Source of the DNA: a bacterium | Lineage (GTDB): Bacteria; Planctomycetota; Planctomycetia; Isosphaerales; Isosphaeraceae | Length of the DNA stretch: 38,140 nt | Direction of reading: 5' to 3' | Assembly (NCBI GenBank): GCA_016125085.1 | Contig: WGMM01000003.1 | Location: 1 to 38,140 of the forward strand | Shown: positions 1 to 9,575 of the stretch, piece after piece | Numbering within the stretch: position 1 is the stretch's first letter | Layout of the letters: each line of letters opens with the position of its first letter | Program-made: the position numbers and the translations under genes | Notes under the pieces: model-generated | What the model saw: only the letters and a program-made list of their open reading frames with translations | Told to the model about the DNA's origin: nothing | Database searches by the model: none

Positions 1-78
1 AATAAGAATCGAATCTTTTTCGAAAAAAGTGCGTGCATCCATGGTTTTCGGTTCGATCTCACTCAACTTCGATCTCAT

Positions 79-750
79 TTAACCCTGAAGCGATTTTCGT
101 TCGTCGGCCGTCAGTTCTCGCCATGCACCTGGTGCCAGTGAACTTACGTCAAGAGGGCCGATCGCTTCCCGGACGAGCCGGAGGCAGGGAAATCCGATCG
201 CGGCTGTCATGCGGCGCACCTGGCGATTCCGCCCTTCACGCAGGGTCAACCGCAGCCAGGCGGTCGGGACATTCTTGCGGAACCGGATCGGTACGGGACG
301 TTCCCAAAGAAGTGGCGGAGAATCGAGTAATTCGACTTCGGCGGGTTTGCAGACCCCGTCGGACAACGTGATGCCGCTGCGCAGCCGATCGAGATCAGAT
401 TCGTCCGGAACGCGTTCTACCTGAGCGAGATACGTCTTCGGATGATCGAAGCGGGGGTCTGTCAGGCGGTGGGCCAGTGGGCCGTCGTCGGTCAGAACCA
501 GCAGGCCTTCGCTATCGAAGTCGAGCCGACCGACCGGGTAGATTCCGGGAATATCGATGAAGTCCGCAAGTGTCGGCCTGCCTTGAGGATCCGTAAATCG
601 CGTCAGTACGCCGTACGGTTTGTTGAAAAGAACGTAACGCTTTGGTGAGCTGGCGGTTGGCGAGGGTTTACGAAAACTCCCCCGGCCCGGTCCTTGCGGT
701 GGACCGGGCCGGGGACGATTCGATTTCGACCATCGGGGGGGGCGGGGCAT
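79..750 (-). CDS. rluE: 23S rRNA pseudouridine synthase, RluE/RsuA family
   Basis: Probably isomerises a uridine of 23S rRNA to pseudouridine in the cytoplasm. From the chosen start (ATG at 750, 223 aa) a basic Pro/Gly-rich linker (residues 1-36) precedes the catalytic domain, which begins KRYVLFNKPYG. The signature GRLDFDSEGLLVLT contains the presumed catalytic Asp77, and the C-terminal REGRNRQVRRM block is typical of the RsuA/RluB/E/F branch. The frame stays open to 885, but that extension runs through a 35-bp tandem repeat array (804-905), while ATG 750 has AAAGGGG upstream, so I prefer 750. No S4 domain is visible, as in RluE; the exact target uridine is inferred. A terminator-like hairpin lies inside codons of the linker (680-714). 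Confidence 0.85.
   Translation of the reverse strand: MPRPPRWSKSNRPRPGPPQGPGRGSFRKPSPTASSPKRYVLFNKPYGVLTRFTDPQGRPTLADFIDIPGIYPVGRLDFDSEGLLVLTDDGPLAHRLTDPRFDHPKTYLAQVERVPDESDLDRLRSGITLSDGVCKPAEVELLDSPPLLWERPVPIRFRKNVPTAWLRLTLREGRNRQVRRMTAAIGFPCLRLVREAIGPLDVSSLAPGAWRELTADERKSLQG
680..714 (-). other. Perfect 14-bp hairpin inside the 5' coding part of the pseudouridine synthase
   Basis: Positions 680-693 and 701-714 are exactly complementary (14 bp, almost all G/C) with a 7-nt loop. On the minus strand the stem is followed by GAGTTTTCG, so it resembles an intrinsic terminator with a short U-tract. It falls in the codons of the Pro/Gly linker. It could terminate transcription coming from the upstream phosphoglycerate mutase gene, or attenuate the synthase itself. 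Confidence 0.5.
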
Positions 751-803
751 ACTTTGACCCCTTTCGGGATCGGCAGTCCATGATGGTGAGGTTTGGAAGT
801 GCT

Positions 804-905
804 TCCGTCGCTTGCGCTTCCGGCTCTTCGGGCAACCTTCCGTCGCTAACGCTTCCGGCTCTTCGGAAAACCTTCCGTCGCTCACGCTTCCGGCTCGTCA
901 GGCCG
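804..905. repeat. Three 35-bp tandem units of the GAGCCGGAAGCG-type planctomycete repeat
   Basis: TCCGTCGCTnnCGCTTCCGGC starts at 804, 839 and 874, an exact 35-bp period. The two variable bases are TG, AA and CA. The third unit ends in the intergenic region next to the phosphoglycerate mutase stop. A further copy of the core lies at 25801-25823 in the opposite orientation. Translated on the minus strand the array reads EEPEALAT, which is a repeat artefact and not protein. Confidence 0.85.
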
Positions 906-913
906 GGGGCGGG

Positions 914-2131
914 TCAGGCGCCGAACTTCTGGAGGCGCAGGGCGTGTGCCATGGCCAGGGGCATGATTTCGATCGCCTTGATCGTTCCCAGGCCGCCGTG
1001 GGCGACGGCGCGTTCGCCGAAGGTTGTGACATCGTCCGGGCGGGTGGTCGCGGGGGCGTCGATGAGAAGCGGAACCGGGTGCCAGCTATGGCTTTTCAGC
1101 CGTGATGGCGTGCTGTGGTCGCCAGTGACGATGAGCACGTCGGGGTTCAGGGCCTTGAGCTTCGGCAGTTCGGCGTCGAGGGCTTCGATGACTTCGACCT
1201 TCTTGGCGAAGTTGCCGTCTTCGCCAGTGCTGTCCGTGTACTTATAGTGGAGGAAGAAGAAGTCGTATTTGTCCCAGAGTTTACGAGCGGTTTCGACCTG
1301 GTCGGCGAAGGTCTGGCCGGGGTCGACGACGTCCATGCCGACGAGTTTGGCGAGGCCGCGATACATCGGATAGACGGCGATGGCGACGGACTTGAGGCCG
1401 TAGACTTGCTCCATCGTCTGGATATCGGGGAACTTGGCGAATCCGCGCATCATCAGGAAGTTCGCCGGTGCGTCGTCCTTGAGGATCTCCTTCGCCTGGC
1501 GGAGGAACTCGGCGGCGATTCTGGCCGTTTTTTCGGAGCCAGGGCTGCCGGCTTTGGGTTCGAGGGTTTTCAGGCCAGTGGAGAGCGGGTCGGTATCGGC
1601 GACGTCGTCGCCCAGGCCGTCGCCACGGAAGCGGACGACCAGGCGGTATTCCTTGACCGGTTTGACAAGGACTTCGACGCCATCGATCTTGACGTTGTCG
1701 TGCAGCTTCTGGGCGAGCTTGGCGCCGATTTCGCTGGCGATGCGGCCGGCGCGGCGGTCGGTGACATGGCCTTCAGCGTCGATGGTGCAGAAATTGCCGC
1801 GAATGGCGACGTCGCGGTCGCCGACTTCGACTCCGATCCCGAGCGCTTCGAGGACGCCCCGGCCGATCTGGAACTGGAGGGGATCGTAGCCGAAAAGGGC
1901 CAGGTGGCCGGGTCCGGAGCCGTTGGTGATGCCAGCGGCGACGGGCAGGTGCTGGCCCGTGGTGCCTTCGGCCGCGAGCTTGTCCAGGTTCGGGGATTTC
2001 GCCGTTTCCAGCTCGGTTTTGCCACCTGGTGTGATGGGCAGGCCCCCCAGGCCATCGGCGACGAGCATGACGATCTTCGTGCCGTTTTTCTCTTTGAGAC
2101 TGCTGACGAGGTCCTGGAGGCTGGGGGGCAT
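914..2131 (-). CDS. apgM: 2,3-bisphosphoglycerate-independent phosphoglycerate mutase, archaeal type
   Basis: Interconverts 3- and 2-phosphoglycerate in glycolysis/gluconeogenesis (alkaline phosphatase superfamily, cytoplasmic). The 405-aa product shows the first metal-binding block VMLVADGLGG (Asp26), the block NGSGPGHLALFGYDP at 70-84 that should hold the nucleophilic Ser72, and the distal metal-binding DHSTP at 338-342 followed by SHSWHPVPLL. Its length of about 400 aa fits ApgM rather than the 510-aa GpmI. The frame extends 16 codons further upstream, but ATG 2131 has AAGGATC at good spacing and begins a family-like N terminus. The gene precedes the pseudouridine synthase on the same strand across the 35-bp repeat array. 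Confidence 0.9.
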   Translation of the reverse strand: MPPSLQDLVSSLKEKNGTKIVMLVADGLGGLPITPGGKTELETAKSPNLDKLAAEGTTGQHLPVAAGITNGSGPGHLALFGYDPLQFQIGRGVLEALGIGVEVGDRDVAIRGNFCTIDAEGHVTDRRAGRIASEIGAKLAQKLHDNVKIDGVEVLVKPVKEYRLVVRFRGDGLGDDVADTDPLSTGLKTLEPKAGSPGSEKTARIAAEFLRQAKEILKDDAPANFLMMRGFAKFPDIQTMEQVYGLKSVAIAVYPMYRGLAKLVGMDVVDPGQTFADQVETARKLWDKYDFFFLHYKYTDSTGEDGNFAKKVEVIEALDAELPKLKALNPDVLIVTGDHSTPSRLKSHSWHPVPLLIDAPATTRPDDVTTFGERAVAHGGLGTIKAIEIMPLAMAHALRLQKFGA

Positions 2132-2266
2132 GGGGCTGGATCCTTCAATCGATGCACGAACGGGGTCAACACGGGCCAATGCCGATGCGACCGGAAGTAT
2201 AAGAAACCGTGCGGAGTCGGTGCAAGAAACGAACTGAGCGATCCCGCCCGGGACTGGGTTTGAGGC

Positions 2267-3115
2267 TCAGCTTTTCCGGCTTTTTCGACAAGCCAGCAGT
2301 GTGGATGCCACGGCAAGGAAGCCGAGCAGGACGGAAGAGGGTTCCGGCACGGCGACTGCCCCGGAAAAGCCGTTTGCGAACTCGGCGGGGAGATTGACGA
2401 TCGTTCCCAGGCGGGTGAGCGTCGCGTCGGAAGTGTTGACGCTATAGAGTCTTTCGCCGTTGAGCATATAAACGGAATTGCCGGAGGCGAAAAGCGACAT
2501 TGATTGCGTATCGTCAAATCCGGTGCCGGAGAATGTGCCGATTGGGGTGAGGTTGCCGTTGAGTGCGACATTCTGCAATGTCGATGGGGAGCCGTAATTG
2601 GCGATCAGGTAACCGGCTGACGGGGAATAAGTGAGAAAGCCGGGGAACTGAGTCGTGGCGTTGGTGGAAAGGTTGGCGCTGGAGATCGTAGAGGCATCGA
2701 CGGGCGAGATCACCTGGGCCGTGCTGTAATTGACGCCAGCGAGTGTTCCGGATGTGTCGAACGCCATGCCATACATGGAATTGAGAAGATAGCCCAGAAT
2801 TGGACCTTGATTACCTGCCGTGTCGATCGTGCGGAATTCGTAAGAACCCGAGGTGATGTACATTTGTGATGTCGTCGAGTCGTAGACGACATTGCCGAGT
2901 GTGGCGGAAGATACCGAACCGAGGCTTGACCAGGTGTAGGTGAAGTTGCCGCTGCCTCCGGAGGTGTCGGGGTTCGAGAGATCGAACGAGCCGAACTGAT
3001 ACTGGTCTCCGGAGAGATTCGCGATGGCGTAGACGTCCACGGCCCGGGCCGGGATCGTCAAAAAGGTCGTGAGAAGAAACAGGAGGGCTGCTCGGGTCAT
3101 GATCCGGTTATGCAT
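2267..3115 (-). CDS. PEP-CTERM sorting-domain protein, function unknown
   Basis: A secreted protein of 282 aa. It has an N-terminal signal peptide (TRAALLFLLTTFLTIPARA) and a C-terminal sorting signal with VPEPSS, a hydrophobic helix and a basic tail (RKSRKS), the tripartite PEP-CTERM/exosortase signal. The body is rich in Ser, Thr, Gly and Asn, with NHL/kelch-like phrases such as YAIANLSGDQYQFGSFDL and SPSAGYLIANYGS that suggest a beta-propeller, though I cannot assign a family. The start is ATG 3115 (an inner ATG at 3100 is possible); the longer open frame to 3235 crosses the thiC terminator. Attachment or export by an exosortase system encoded elsewhere is inferred. Confidence 0.8.
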   Translation of the reverse strand: MHNRIMTRAALLFLLTTFLTIPARAVDVYAIANLSGDQYQFGSFDLSNPDTSGGSGNFTYTWSSLGSVSSATLGNVVYDSTTSQMYITSGSYEFRTIDTAGNQGPILGYLLNSMYGMAFDTSGTLAGVNYSTAQVISPVDASTISSANLSTNATTQFPGFLTYSPSAGYLIANYGSPSTLQNVALNGNLTPIGTFSGTGFDDTQSMSLFASGNSVYMLNGERLYSVNTSDATLTRLGTIVNLPAEFANGFSGAVAVPEPSSVLLGFLAVASTLLACRKSRKS

Positions 3116-3205
3116 GGCGAACCGCTCCGAAAACGAGGTTTCAACCGAACTTTCTGGATAGTAAGGGATTCGACAGGCAGCGGCAATGACTTGATAGAAC
3201 AAAAC

Positions 3206-3250
3206 GAAAGTTATGACGAGCCCGAGCGGATGCATGGCCCGGGCTCGTCA
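3206..3250 (-). terminator. Intrinsic terminator of thiC
   Basis: A perfect 10-bp stem is formed by 3215-3224 (GACGAGCCCG) and 3240-3249 with a 15-nt loop. On the minus strand it starts 8 nt after the thiC stop and is followed by the T-rich ATAACTTTCGTTTTG. It separates thiC from the PEP-CTERM gene. Confidence 0.8.
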
Positions 3251-3257
3251 ACCAGAT

Positions 3258-5041
<1,784 letters not shown>

Positions 5042-5326
5042 ATGGCGATGCATGTGACTTGCGATCATCCAGGATGCAATGAGTCGGTCGTCTACAAGGT
5101 CGCAGCGGTCTGGCGGGACACCCGGTTTCGTGAGCTGAAGAATTACGGCTTTTCCTGCCGGGACCATGTCGGTGAGGTTTTCCGGAATGCCGAGAGACGC
5201 TGGCAATCTTGGCCCAGGGTCGAAGGAGAAGTCGTCGAGGAAGTCGGCATCTACGACTATGCCCCCGGGCATCGCGATTCACAGCTCGAACGATTGTGGA
5301 AGCTGGAAGAAAGCTATCGGAACTGA
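5042..5326 (+). CDS. Small conserved hypothetical protein with Cys/His pairs
   Basis: A 94-aa cytoplasmic protein starting MAMHVTCDHPGC. Cys7, Cys12, Cys39 and His43 (CX4C near the N terminus, CRDH in the middle) could form a single zinc site. The second half is acidic and ends with LERLWKLEESYRN. I recall similar short proteins of unknown function in other planctomycetes, but I cannot name a family. The start is fixed by GAGAGGA 6-7 nt upstream. The next gene is 87 bp downstream on the same strand, so co-transcription is possible. No function is proposed. Confidence 0.75.
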   Translation: MAMHVTCDHPGCNESVVYKVAAVWRDTRFRELKNYGFSCRDHVGEVFRNAERRWQSWPRVEGEVVEEVGIYDYAPGHRDSQLERLWKLEESYRN

Positions 5327-5413
5327 CAGGACTGAGAAGGTCGCCGCGACTTTCTGAAAACGCACGTCGCGGCAGCTGGCCTTGTCGATGCAGAGTCAAA
5401 TCCATACGCAAGA

Positions 5414-6736
5414 ATGGGACGAACGATGCGGGGAATGACGACGCGATTCATTTGCGGGCTCCTGGGCGCCGCCGTCTGGCAGTTACTGGCCGCAGGCACG
5501 ATGGCCGCGGACTTTCGGCTCTCCGCCCGCTCCGGCGACGCCCTGCGTCAGGATGCCATCGTTCGCAAGGAACTGCCGGCGAAGCTCCTGGCCGATCGCT
5601 TCGGGCAGCCAGCCATCGACGCAATCGCCGTCGATTCGCCCGCATGCTGGAGCCTCGTGCTCGAACAACACCCTGAACTGGTCCGGCCGGTGGAAGTCGT
5701 CAAAGACGGTGACAACGTCCGGCTGACCTGGGTCGAGCCGGGATCATGGCAATCGGGCGAAGAACGCCGCTGGACGCTCAAGCCCGAATCGCCCAGAGAC
5801 TTCCGTTCGCCCTGGAGCTGGAAACGCACCGAAGACGGCCAGGTGGAGCTGCACCACGCCGCCCGCGGGCTTGTTTTCCGATATCGAGCCGAGCTGGAAA
5901 ATCGCCCGGGGTTGCCCATCACTCAAAATCGCGGGGCTTACATCCACCCGTTCCTGACACCTTCCGGCAAGACGGCCACCGGCGATTTTTCGCCGTTTCA
6001 CACGCACCATCGTGGTTTCTTTCTCGCTTACGCCAAGACCACGGTCGGGGATCATCATCCCGACTTCTGGAACATCCATGGCGGCACGGCCAAGATCGTG
6101 GCGAACAAGGATTCCATCCGCACGGTGGCTGGCCCCGTCACGGCCCGGCTGACCGCCCGGCACGACTGGCAACTGCGAGACAAGGCCAGGCCTGAGGCCG
6201 ACACCGGCGCATCGGTGGGCGACGAAACGTGGGAGATCTCCGTCTACGAAGTGCCCGGCGAGCCGGCCTGGGTCTGGGACATCGCCAGCACGCAGACCCC
6301 CCGGGGGCACGACATGGTTCTGGTCAAGCACCGATACGGCGGCATGGCCTATCGCGGCCCCGAGCCGTTCGTGAAGGGCAAGCTTGACGTCCTGACGAGC
6401 GAAGGGGCCGACACCCGAGCGAAGGCCGATCAGAAGCCGGCCCGCTGGATCGACCTGACCGGCCCTGTGGCTGATGGCTCTTCCGAATACGTCGGGGCCG
6501 TGATGTGCGATCATCCGGCGAATCCGCGTTTCCCGAACGTCGTCCGTATTCACCCGACACTGCTGCCGTTCTTCAGCTTCGTGCCTGCGCACCGCGAGGA
6601 TCTGCGCCTGGAAGCCGGCAAGCCGGTCACCTGGCGGTATCGGACGATGGTGCACGACGGCCGCCCGGACGGTGCGTGGAATGAGGCCCTGTTCGCCGAT
6701 TTCGCGACGCCCGTGGATGTCCAGCTGCGGGACTGA
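5414..6736 (+). CDS. DUF6807 (PmoA-like) secreted protein
   Basis: This is a 440-aa exported protein. The N terminus has a signal peptide (CGLLGAAVWQLLAAGTMAADF). The rest matches the DUF6807 family, formerly labelled 'methane oxygenase PmoA' although it is unrelated to membrane methane monooxygenase. Seen blocks include NRGAYIHPFLTPSGK, FSPFHTHHRGFFLAY, DFWNIHGGTA and GGMAYRGPE. The many His residues in HTHHRG and HHPDFW suggest a metal or sugar binding pocket, but no reaction is established. Several ATGs lie close together (5414, 5426, 5435); 5426 has GGGACGA upstream and may be the real start. In planctomycetes these genes often accompany carbohydrate-degradation loci; here the neighbours give no substrate clue. 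Confidence 0.8.
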   Translation: MGRTMRGMTTRFICGLLGAAVWQLLAAGTMAADFRLSARSGDALRQDAIVRKELPAKLLADRFGQPAIDAIAVDSPACWSLVLEQHPELVRPVEVVKDGDNVRLTWVEPGSWQSGEERRWTLKPESPRDFRSPWSWKRTEDGQVELHHAARGLVFRYRAELENRPGLPITQNRGAYIHPFLTPSGKTATGDFSPFHTHHRGFFLAYAKTTVGDHHPDFWNIHGGTAKIVANKDSIRTVAGPVTARLTARHDWQLRDKARPEADTGASVGDETWEISVYEVPGEPAWVWDIASTQTPRGHDMVLVKHRYGGMAYRGPEPFVKGKLDVLTSEGADTRAKADQKPARWIDLTGPVADGSSEYVGAVMCDHPANPRFPNVVRIHPTLLPFFSFVPAHREDLRLEAGKPVTWRYRTMVHDGRPDGAWNEALFADFATPVDVQLRD

Positions 6737-7148
6737 CCTGCGGAAAAGCCGCGATTTCGCCGCCGCGGGTCAGGGGCGGGGCAGGGGCGTTTCAGGCGTA
6801 ACCGGGACAGCCCGCACAATCGTCACGACCTGACGGACTCCTACGCTCCGCCCAATACGACGGCGGCTCCGACAATTCGTCCGCCGGGGGGGCGAGTATT
6901 GCCGGACTCGGGTCGATAGTTACGGTGGTCAAGTGCGGTGCTTCGATCGCATCACGGAAGCGAGTCGATCGAAGGCCGTTGCCCAGGAATGATCCCACAC
7001 ATTCGGCCGATCGTGATCAGGCGGGGGGAACCTCGACAAGCCGGAGCATCCGGAGTGTCGTTGGCCGCTACGAATCGAGGCCGGGAGGGGGGGAGAGCAT
7101 TCGCAAGGAGGGCGAGCGAAACGCTTGACATCTCAAGGAGGTCGTGTC
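6737..7148. other. Intergenic leader region upstream of fliW (412 bp)
   Basis: No supported gene was found. The first 50 bases after the DUF6807 stop are G/C rich with imperfect inverted repeats but no U-tract. The rest presumably contains the fliW promoter; I could not find a convincing sigma-28 consensus. The last bases hold the strong ribosome binding site AAGGAGG at about 7136-7142. Confidence 0.45.
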
Positions 7149-7628
7149 ATGAACGTGATGACGAGTCGATTCGGTCCGCTGGAAGTGGAGGAGAACGATA
7201 TCGTGCGGCTGACGGAAGGCCCTGTGGGCTTTCGGTCGTCGACACGCTTCGTACTGCTTGCCGATCAGCAGGTCGAGGGTCTTTATTGGCTACAAAGCCT
7301 GGACACTCCCGACCTGGCCTTCGCACTGGTTCCGCCAGGTGAGGGTTTGGACAACTACCATGTGGACGTGCGAAGTGGTGACCGGGCGGCGCTGGCTCTG
7401 GAAGACGCCCAGGAACCCGATATTTTTCTGATCCTCAACCGCAACGAAGCCGGGGTTCTGACCGTCAACCTGCAAGGGCCGATGGTCTTCAATCTCAGCA
7501 AGCGGCTGGGCCGTCAGATGGTACTCACGTCCAGCCGTCACTCGGTGCGTCATCCCCTGGGTGAACCGGCTTCGGAAGAGATGCTGATTTCGATCGGAAT
7601 CGGCGACGTGCTGCGGGTCTCCGCGTAA
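7149..7628 (+). CDS. fliW: Flagellar assembly factor FliW
   Basis: FliW binds CsrA and flagellin and relieves CsrA-dependent translational repression. The 159-aa product begins MNVMTSRFGPLEVEENDIVRL and contains the family blocks EGPVGFRSSTRFVLL, LYWLQSLDTPDLAFALVPP and LNRNEAGVLTVNLQGPMVFN. The start at 7149 is set by AAGGAGG 6 nt upstream. csrA follows after 187 bp on the same strand, the usual fliW-csrA pairing. No flagellin or hook gene is in the window, so the pair stands apart from a flagellar cluster here. Confidence 0.95.
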   Translation: MNVMTSRFGPLEVEENDIVRLTEGPVGFRSSTRFVLLADQQVEGLYWLQSLDTPDLAFALVPPGEGLDNYHVDVRSGDRAALALEDAQEPDIFLILNRNEAGVLTVNLQGPMVFNLSKRLGRQMVLTSSRHSVRHPLGEPASEEMLISIGIGDVLRVSA

Positions 7629-7815
7629 GCGTCAAGGGTTCGCATCGGAATCGTTCCGAGGCGTTTCATCGCGTTCGAGCAGGTCGTGGCGTGTGCCGCA
7701 CGCCGGTTCCTCGGGAAGGGACCGCAAATATCCGCGGCGCACGGGACAAATCCGGACAGCGTGGCCAGGGATGGTCACGGCTCTCGACCGTTGGCAGGAG
7801 GAAGGAGCCTGTAAG

Positions 7816-8079
7816 ATGCTGGTCCTTTCACGTCACCGAGACGAAAGTATCATCATTGGTGATGACATCGTCATCACAGTGGTGGACATTCGTGGTGATA
7901 AGGTCCGATTGGGCATAGCCGCGCCAATCGAGATCAGCGTACACCGCCAGGAGGTGTACGAGGCCATTCAGCGTGAGAATCGACAGGCGAGCCGACTGGA
8001 ACCCCAGGAAGCTCGTCAGGTGGAGGCCGTTCGCGGCCCGATCCGTCGTGATTTTCGCCGTAATCATACGGAAGCCTGA
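7816..8079 (+). CDS. csrA: Carbon storage regulator CsrA
   Basis: A dimeric RNA-binding protein that recognises GGA motifs in mRNA leaders. The 87-aa sequence starts MLVLSRHRDESIIIGDDIVI and has the RNA-contacting block VHRQEVYEAI with the conserved Arg44. Residues 56-87 form a basic tail (RGPIRRDFRRNHTEA) beyond the usual 55-60-residue core. The start at ATG 7816 has the purine-rich leader AGGAGGAAGGAGCC just upstream, which itself contains several GGA triplets, so CsrA could repress its own translation. The gene follows fliW and ends before a palindrome and a rho-independent terminator. Confidence 0.96.
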   Translation: MLVLSRHRDESIIIGDDIVITVVDIRGDKVRLGIAAPIEISVHRQEVYEAIQRENRQASRLEPQEARQVEAVRGPIRRDFRRNHTEA

Positions 8080-8102
8080 TCGATCATTCGGATTCCGCCG
8101 GT

Positions 8103-8126
8103 GACGTGCTCCGTCCGGAGCACGTC
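8103..8126. repeat. Near-perfect palindrome downstream of csrA
   Basis: An 11-bp arm GACGTGCTCCG (8103-8113) pairs with 8116-8126 around a 2-nt centre. It lies 24 bp after the csrA stop and lacks a T-run, so it is more likely an mRNA-stabilising hairpin or a protein-binding site than a terminator by itself. Confidence 0.6.
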
Positions 8127-8157
8127 CCGCCGGATTCCTCAGGCATCCACCATATTC

Positions 8158-8213
8158 CGGGCCGCGAGAGCATCTACCCTACGGATGGGGCTCGCGGCCG
8201 GTTTTATTTTTTC
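8158..8213 (+). terminator. Rho-independent terminator of fliW-csrA
   Basis: Stem GCCGCGAG (8161-8168) pairs with CTCGCGGC (8191-8198). The loop holds a small inner CATC/GATG pairing, and the stem is followed by GGTTTTATTTTTTCG. It faces the convergent PEP-CTERM gene at 8279. Confidence 0.85.
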
Positions 8214-8278
8214 GTTTCCGGGCGGGCAAATGTGTTCGATTCGAAATCGAATGATTCGAAATTCTTGCGATCGCCGGG

Positions 8279-9067
8279 TCAGATCTTGACGCGTTTGCGG
8301 AAGATCCACAAGCCTCCGAGGCTGAGGATCAGCCAGGTGGCAGGTTCGGGAACAGGCGTGATGGGGACGAGTTTCAGTGCATAAGCACCTTGTTTGAAAT
8401 CACTGTAGGCTGTGACGATAATGTCACCCGTTTCGGAAATATCTGAAGCTTCTGTAAAATGCCAGCCGTCGGAAGCTTGGACAAGATCTTTCAACAACAT
8501 CGGCGTCGCGTCGAAGCTGTCGTAGAGGATGGCTTTCGAATCCTGCTGTCCGACCATTTGACCCATGGTATTGATGGCAAAGACCTGAGCCTTGCTGCCG
8601 GGTTCGCCGATCGTCGGCGAGGATGCCGCCACTGTCCATTCGCCTGACTTCACATCCAGGACCGAATAGGAACCAGTGTCTGGTTCGTTCCAGATCAGAA
8701 GTTTGCCGTCGGCAGTCAGATCTCTTGCAGTGAATGCGAATTTGCGACTTTGCTCTTCGTTTAACAGATTCTGCGTGCTCTCACCCTGATAAAGTAGCAC
8801 CTTTTCAGGTTGTCCCTGTGGCCAGATCTGTACCAAGCGATAATCACCTACATTTAAAGGTGAACCTGGCATTTGATCATATCGATGGACCGTGCCGTCC
8901 AGATAGAATCGTGGATTCGTTCCGCCCCATTTCGAGAGCAGGCCCAGATCCTCGATCCGGTATCTTGGCTGAATCGCATCGGCCCGAACTTCAGGAGCGG
9001 TCACTACGGCGAGCATGCTCAGGGCCAGCAGGCCGAGGGTTCGGGGCATCGATCGATTGGTCTTCAT
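8279..9067 (-). CDS. PEP-CTERM sorting-domain protein, function unknown
   Basis: A 262-aa secreted protein. The signal peptide is MKTNRSMPRTLGLLALSMLAVVTAPEVR (cleavage near ADA), and the C terminus is VPEPATWLILSLGGLWIFRKRVKI split into PEP motif, transmembrane helix and basic tail. The body (RYRIEDLGLL, AFAINTMGQMVGQ-like phrases) recalls the extracellular HAF-repeat/propeller proteins in which 'DLG' and 'A.AIN..GQVVG' recur, but only one weak repeat is visible. The start at ATG 9067 has AGGAAAT about 8 nt upstream; the frame continues to 9331 without a better start. It is not similar to the other PEP-CTERM protein at 2267 except in the sorting signal. Confidence 0.8.
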   Translation of the reverse strand: MKTNRSMPRTLGLLALSMLAVVTAPEVRADAIQPRYRIEDLGLLSKWGGTNPRFYLDGTVHRYDQMPGSPLNVGDYRLVQIWPQGQPEKVLLYQGESTQNLLNEEQSRKFAFTARDLTADGKLLIWNEPDTGSYSVLDVKSGEWTVAASSPTIGEPGSKAQVFAINTMGQMVGQQDSKAILYDSFDATPMLLKDLVQASDGWHFTEASDISETGDIIVTAYSDFKQGAYALKLVPITPVPEPATWLILSLGGLWIFRKRVKI

Positions 9068-9348
9068 GACCGGTATTTCCTGTGGGCAATGCACGGCATT
9101 TCCGGAAACTCCTGAGCGAACCACGATGCCCAATGTGGGCGAAACTGCGAATGAACCCCGGTCTTTTCGCCGATATGAACCATTCGTTTCCGAACCGGCA
9201 AGCCAACTGTGAAGTTCAGGAAAGCCTCTCTCGGCCCAATTCCGTCTCGGGCCTCTGGTGCAGGTACAAGCTATCAGCTTCCAGAATTCCGTCAACGCCG
9301 TTTGGCGTTGGTGTTGCTCTTCACATCCCAAAATAAGGCATCACAAGA
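9068..9348. other. Upstream region of the PEP-CTERM gene, no gene seen
   Basis: This 281-bp stretch precedes the minus-strand gene and should hold its promoter. The minus frame remains open through it, but it has no family resemblance and no better ribosome binding site than that of ATG 9067. Confidence 0.4.
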
Positions 9349-9575
9349 CACTCCCCTCCTTTTTAAGGAGGGGTGGCCGCAGGCCGGGGTGGTTAATTCG
9401 CATGCGGAGTATCACCCGTGCATGCAGCAACCCCCTCCCCGCTGCGCGGTACTCCCCCTTGTCAGGGGGAGAGCTTATGTTTCTGCCACGTATAACCTTA
9501 AATATGCCAGGCGAGAATGTCTCTCCTCCTTTTCTGAAGAGGGGGAGCAAGAAGGGCGGGGCACCTCGATTGCGG
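9349..9575. repeat. REP/BIME-like cluster of three hairpins
   Basis: Hairpin 1 is CCCCTCCTT/AAGGAGGGG (9353-9373), followed by a GGCCGCAGGCCGGGGTGGTT-type tail. Hairpin 2 (CTCCCCCT/AGGGGGAG, 9452-9471) is preceded by the reverse complement of a similar tail (9429-9451), so 1 and 2 form an inverted pair. Hairpin 3 (9523-9547) is a diverged direct copy with the tail GGGCGGGGCACC. This resembles repetitive extragenic palindromes arranged as a mosaic element. Related CCCTCC...GGAGGG hairpins with GC-rich tails are common in many bacterial phyla. No transposase gene is nearby. Confidence 0.7.

Noticed and set aside
1115..2263. Long plus-strand open frame opposite the phosphoglycerate mutase
   Set aside because: Antisense shadow; the minus strand encodes a complete ApgM.
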